From contig NZ_JAMZEG020000004.1 in the NCBI RefSeq assembly GCF_024435075.2, positions 182,501 through 227,500 on the forward strand: a stretch of DNA of 45,000 bases, in the 5' to 3' direction. Numbering within the stretch: position 1 is the stretch's first letter; every line of letters starts with the position of its first letter. Made by a program: the position numbers and the translations under genes. This DNA comes from Marinomonas maritima (GTDB lineage Bacteria > Pseudomonadota > Gammaproteobacteria > Pseudomonadales > Marinomonadaceae). Below the pieces are notes generated by a model. That model was given only the letters and a program-made list of their open reading frames with translations, made no database searches and was not told where the DNA came from. This document shows, in pieces, positions 42,920 through 45,000 of this stretch.

Positions 42920-45000
<2,081 letters not shown>

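Overview
The window looks like chromosomal DNA of a marine gammaproteobacterium of the Oceanospirillales, most likely Marinomonas or a close relative. This rests on the rRNA sequences, the sfsA / guaA-guaB / xseA neighbourhood, and the mix of BCCT transport, cyanide-insensitive oxidase and Frc-type sugar uptake genes. The genus is inferred from gene content and was not checked against a database. The window lies between two rRNA operons, both on the minus strand. At the left edge is the 5' end of a 16S gene with its leader, boxA and strong promoter. At the right edge are the 3' two thirds of a 23S gene, a 5S gene and the operon terminator.

Layout. 1-548: 16S start and rrn promoter. 549-1265: sfsA. 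1361-5693: a 4.3-kb genomic island inserted at the 3' end of guaA. It is bounded by a 14-bp direct repeat and carries a tyrosine integrase, an intact IS3-family element and three small genes of unknown function. The original guaA terminator seems to have been pushed to the far side of the island. 5682-8856: guaA and guaB (GMP synthesis), divergent from xseA (8950-10299). 10323-18537: a probable catabolic locus. On the minus strand it has a LysR regulator, a 568-residue unknown protein and a DUF3726-like protein. On the plus strand it has an aldehyde dehydrogenase of ketoglutarate-semialdehyde type, an M19 dipeptidase-like protein lacking key metal ligands, a BCCT transporter and a RidA protein. 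18762-24986: a two-component system (7TM histidine kinase and NtrC-type regulator) facing a cyanide-insensitive bd-type oxidase operon. Between them lie two near-identical 15-bp palindromes and a well-spaced sigma-54 promoter, which make a readable regulatory circuit. 25138-28843: an EamA exporter, a BacNav-like ion channel, a small unknown protein, a short MscS channel and an AEC transporter. 28914-36390: an FrcBCA-like sugar ABC transporter, an extra periplasmic binding protein, and a TorS/TorR-like two-component system. 36501-40380: a 2Fe-2S ferredoxin, the helicase HrpB and an APH-family kinase. 40583-42469: decayed insertion sequences (a frameshifted IS30-type and a truncated IS3-type) just downstream of the second rrn terminator.

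Working together: the LysR-flanked cluster probably imports and breaks down a betaine-like or amino-acid-derived compound. The 7TM kinase and NtrC-type regulator probably switch on the alternative oxidase through sigma-54. The TorS/TorR-like pair probably controls the adjacent sugar transporter, possibly reading the sugar through the second binding protein. The least understood parts are the three island cargo genes, the 568-residue/DUF3726 pair with the modified M19 protein, and a 38-residue membrane peptide leading the oxidase operon.
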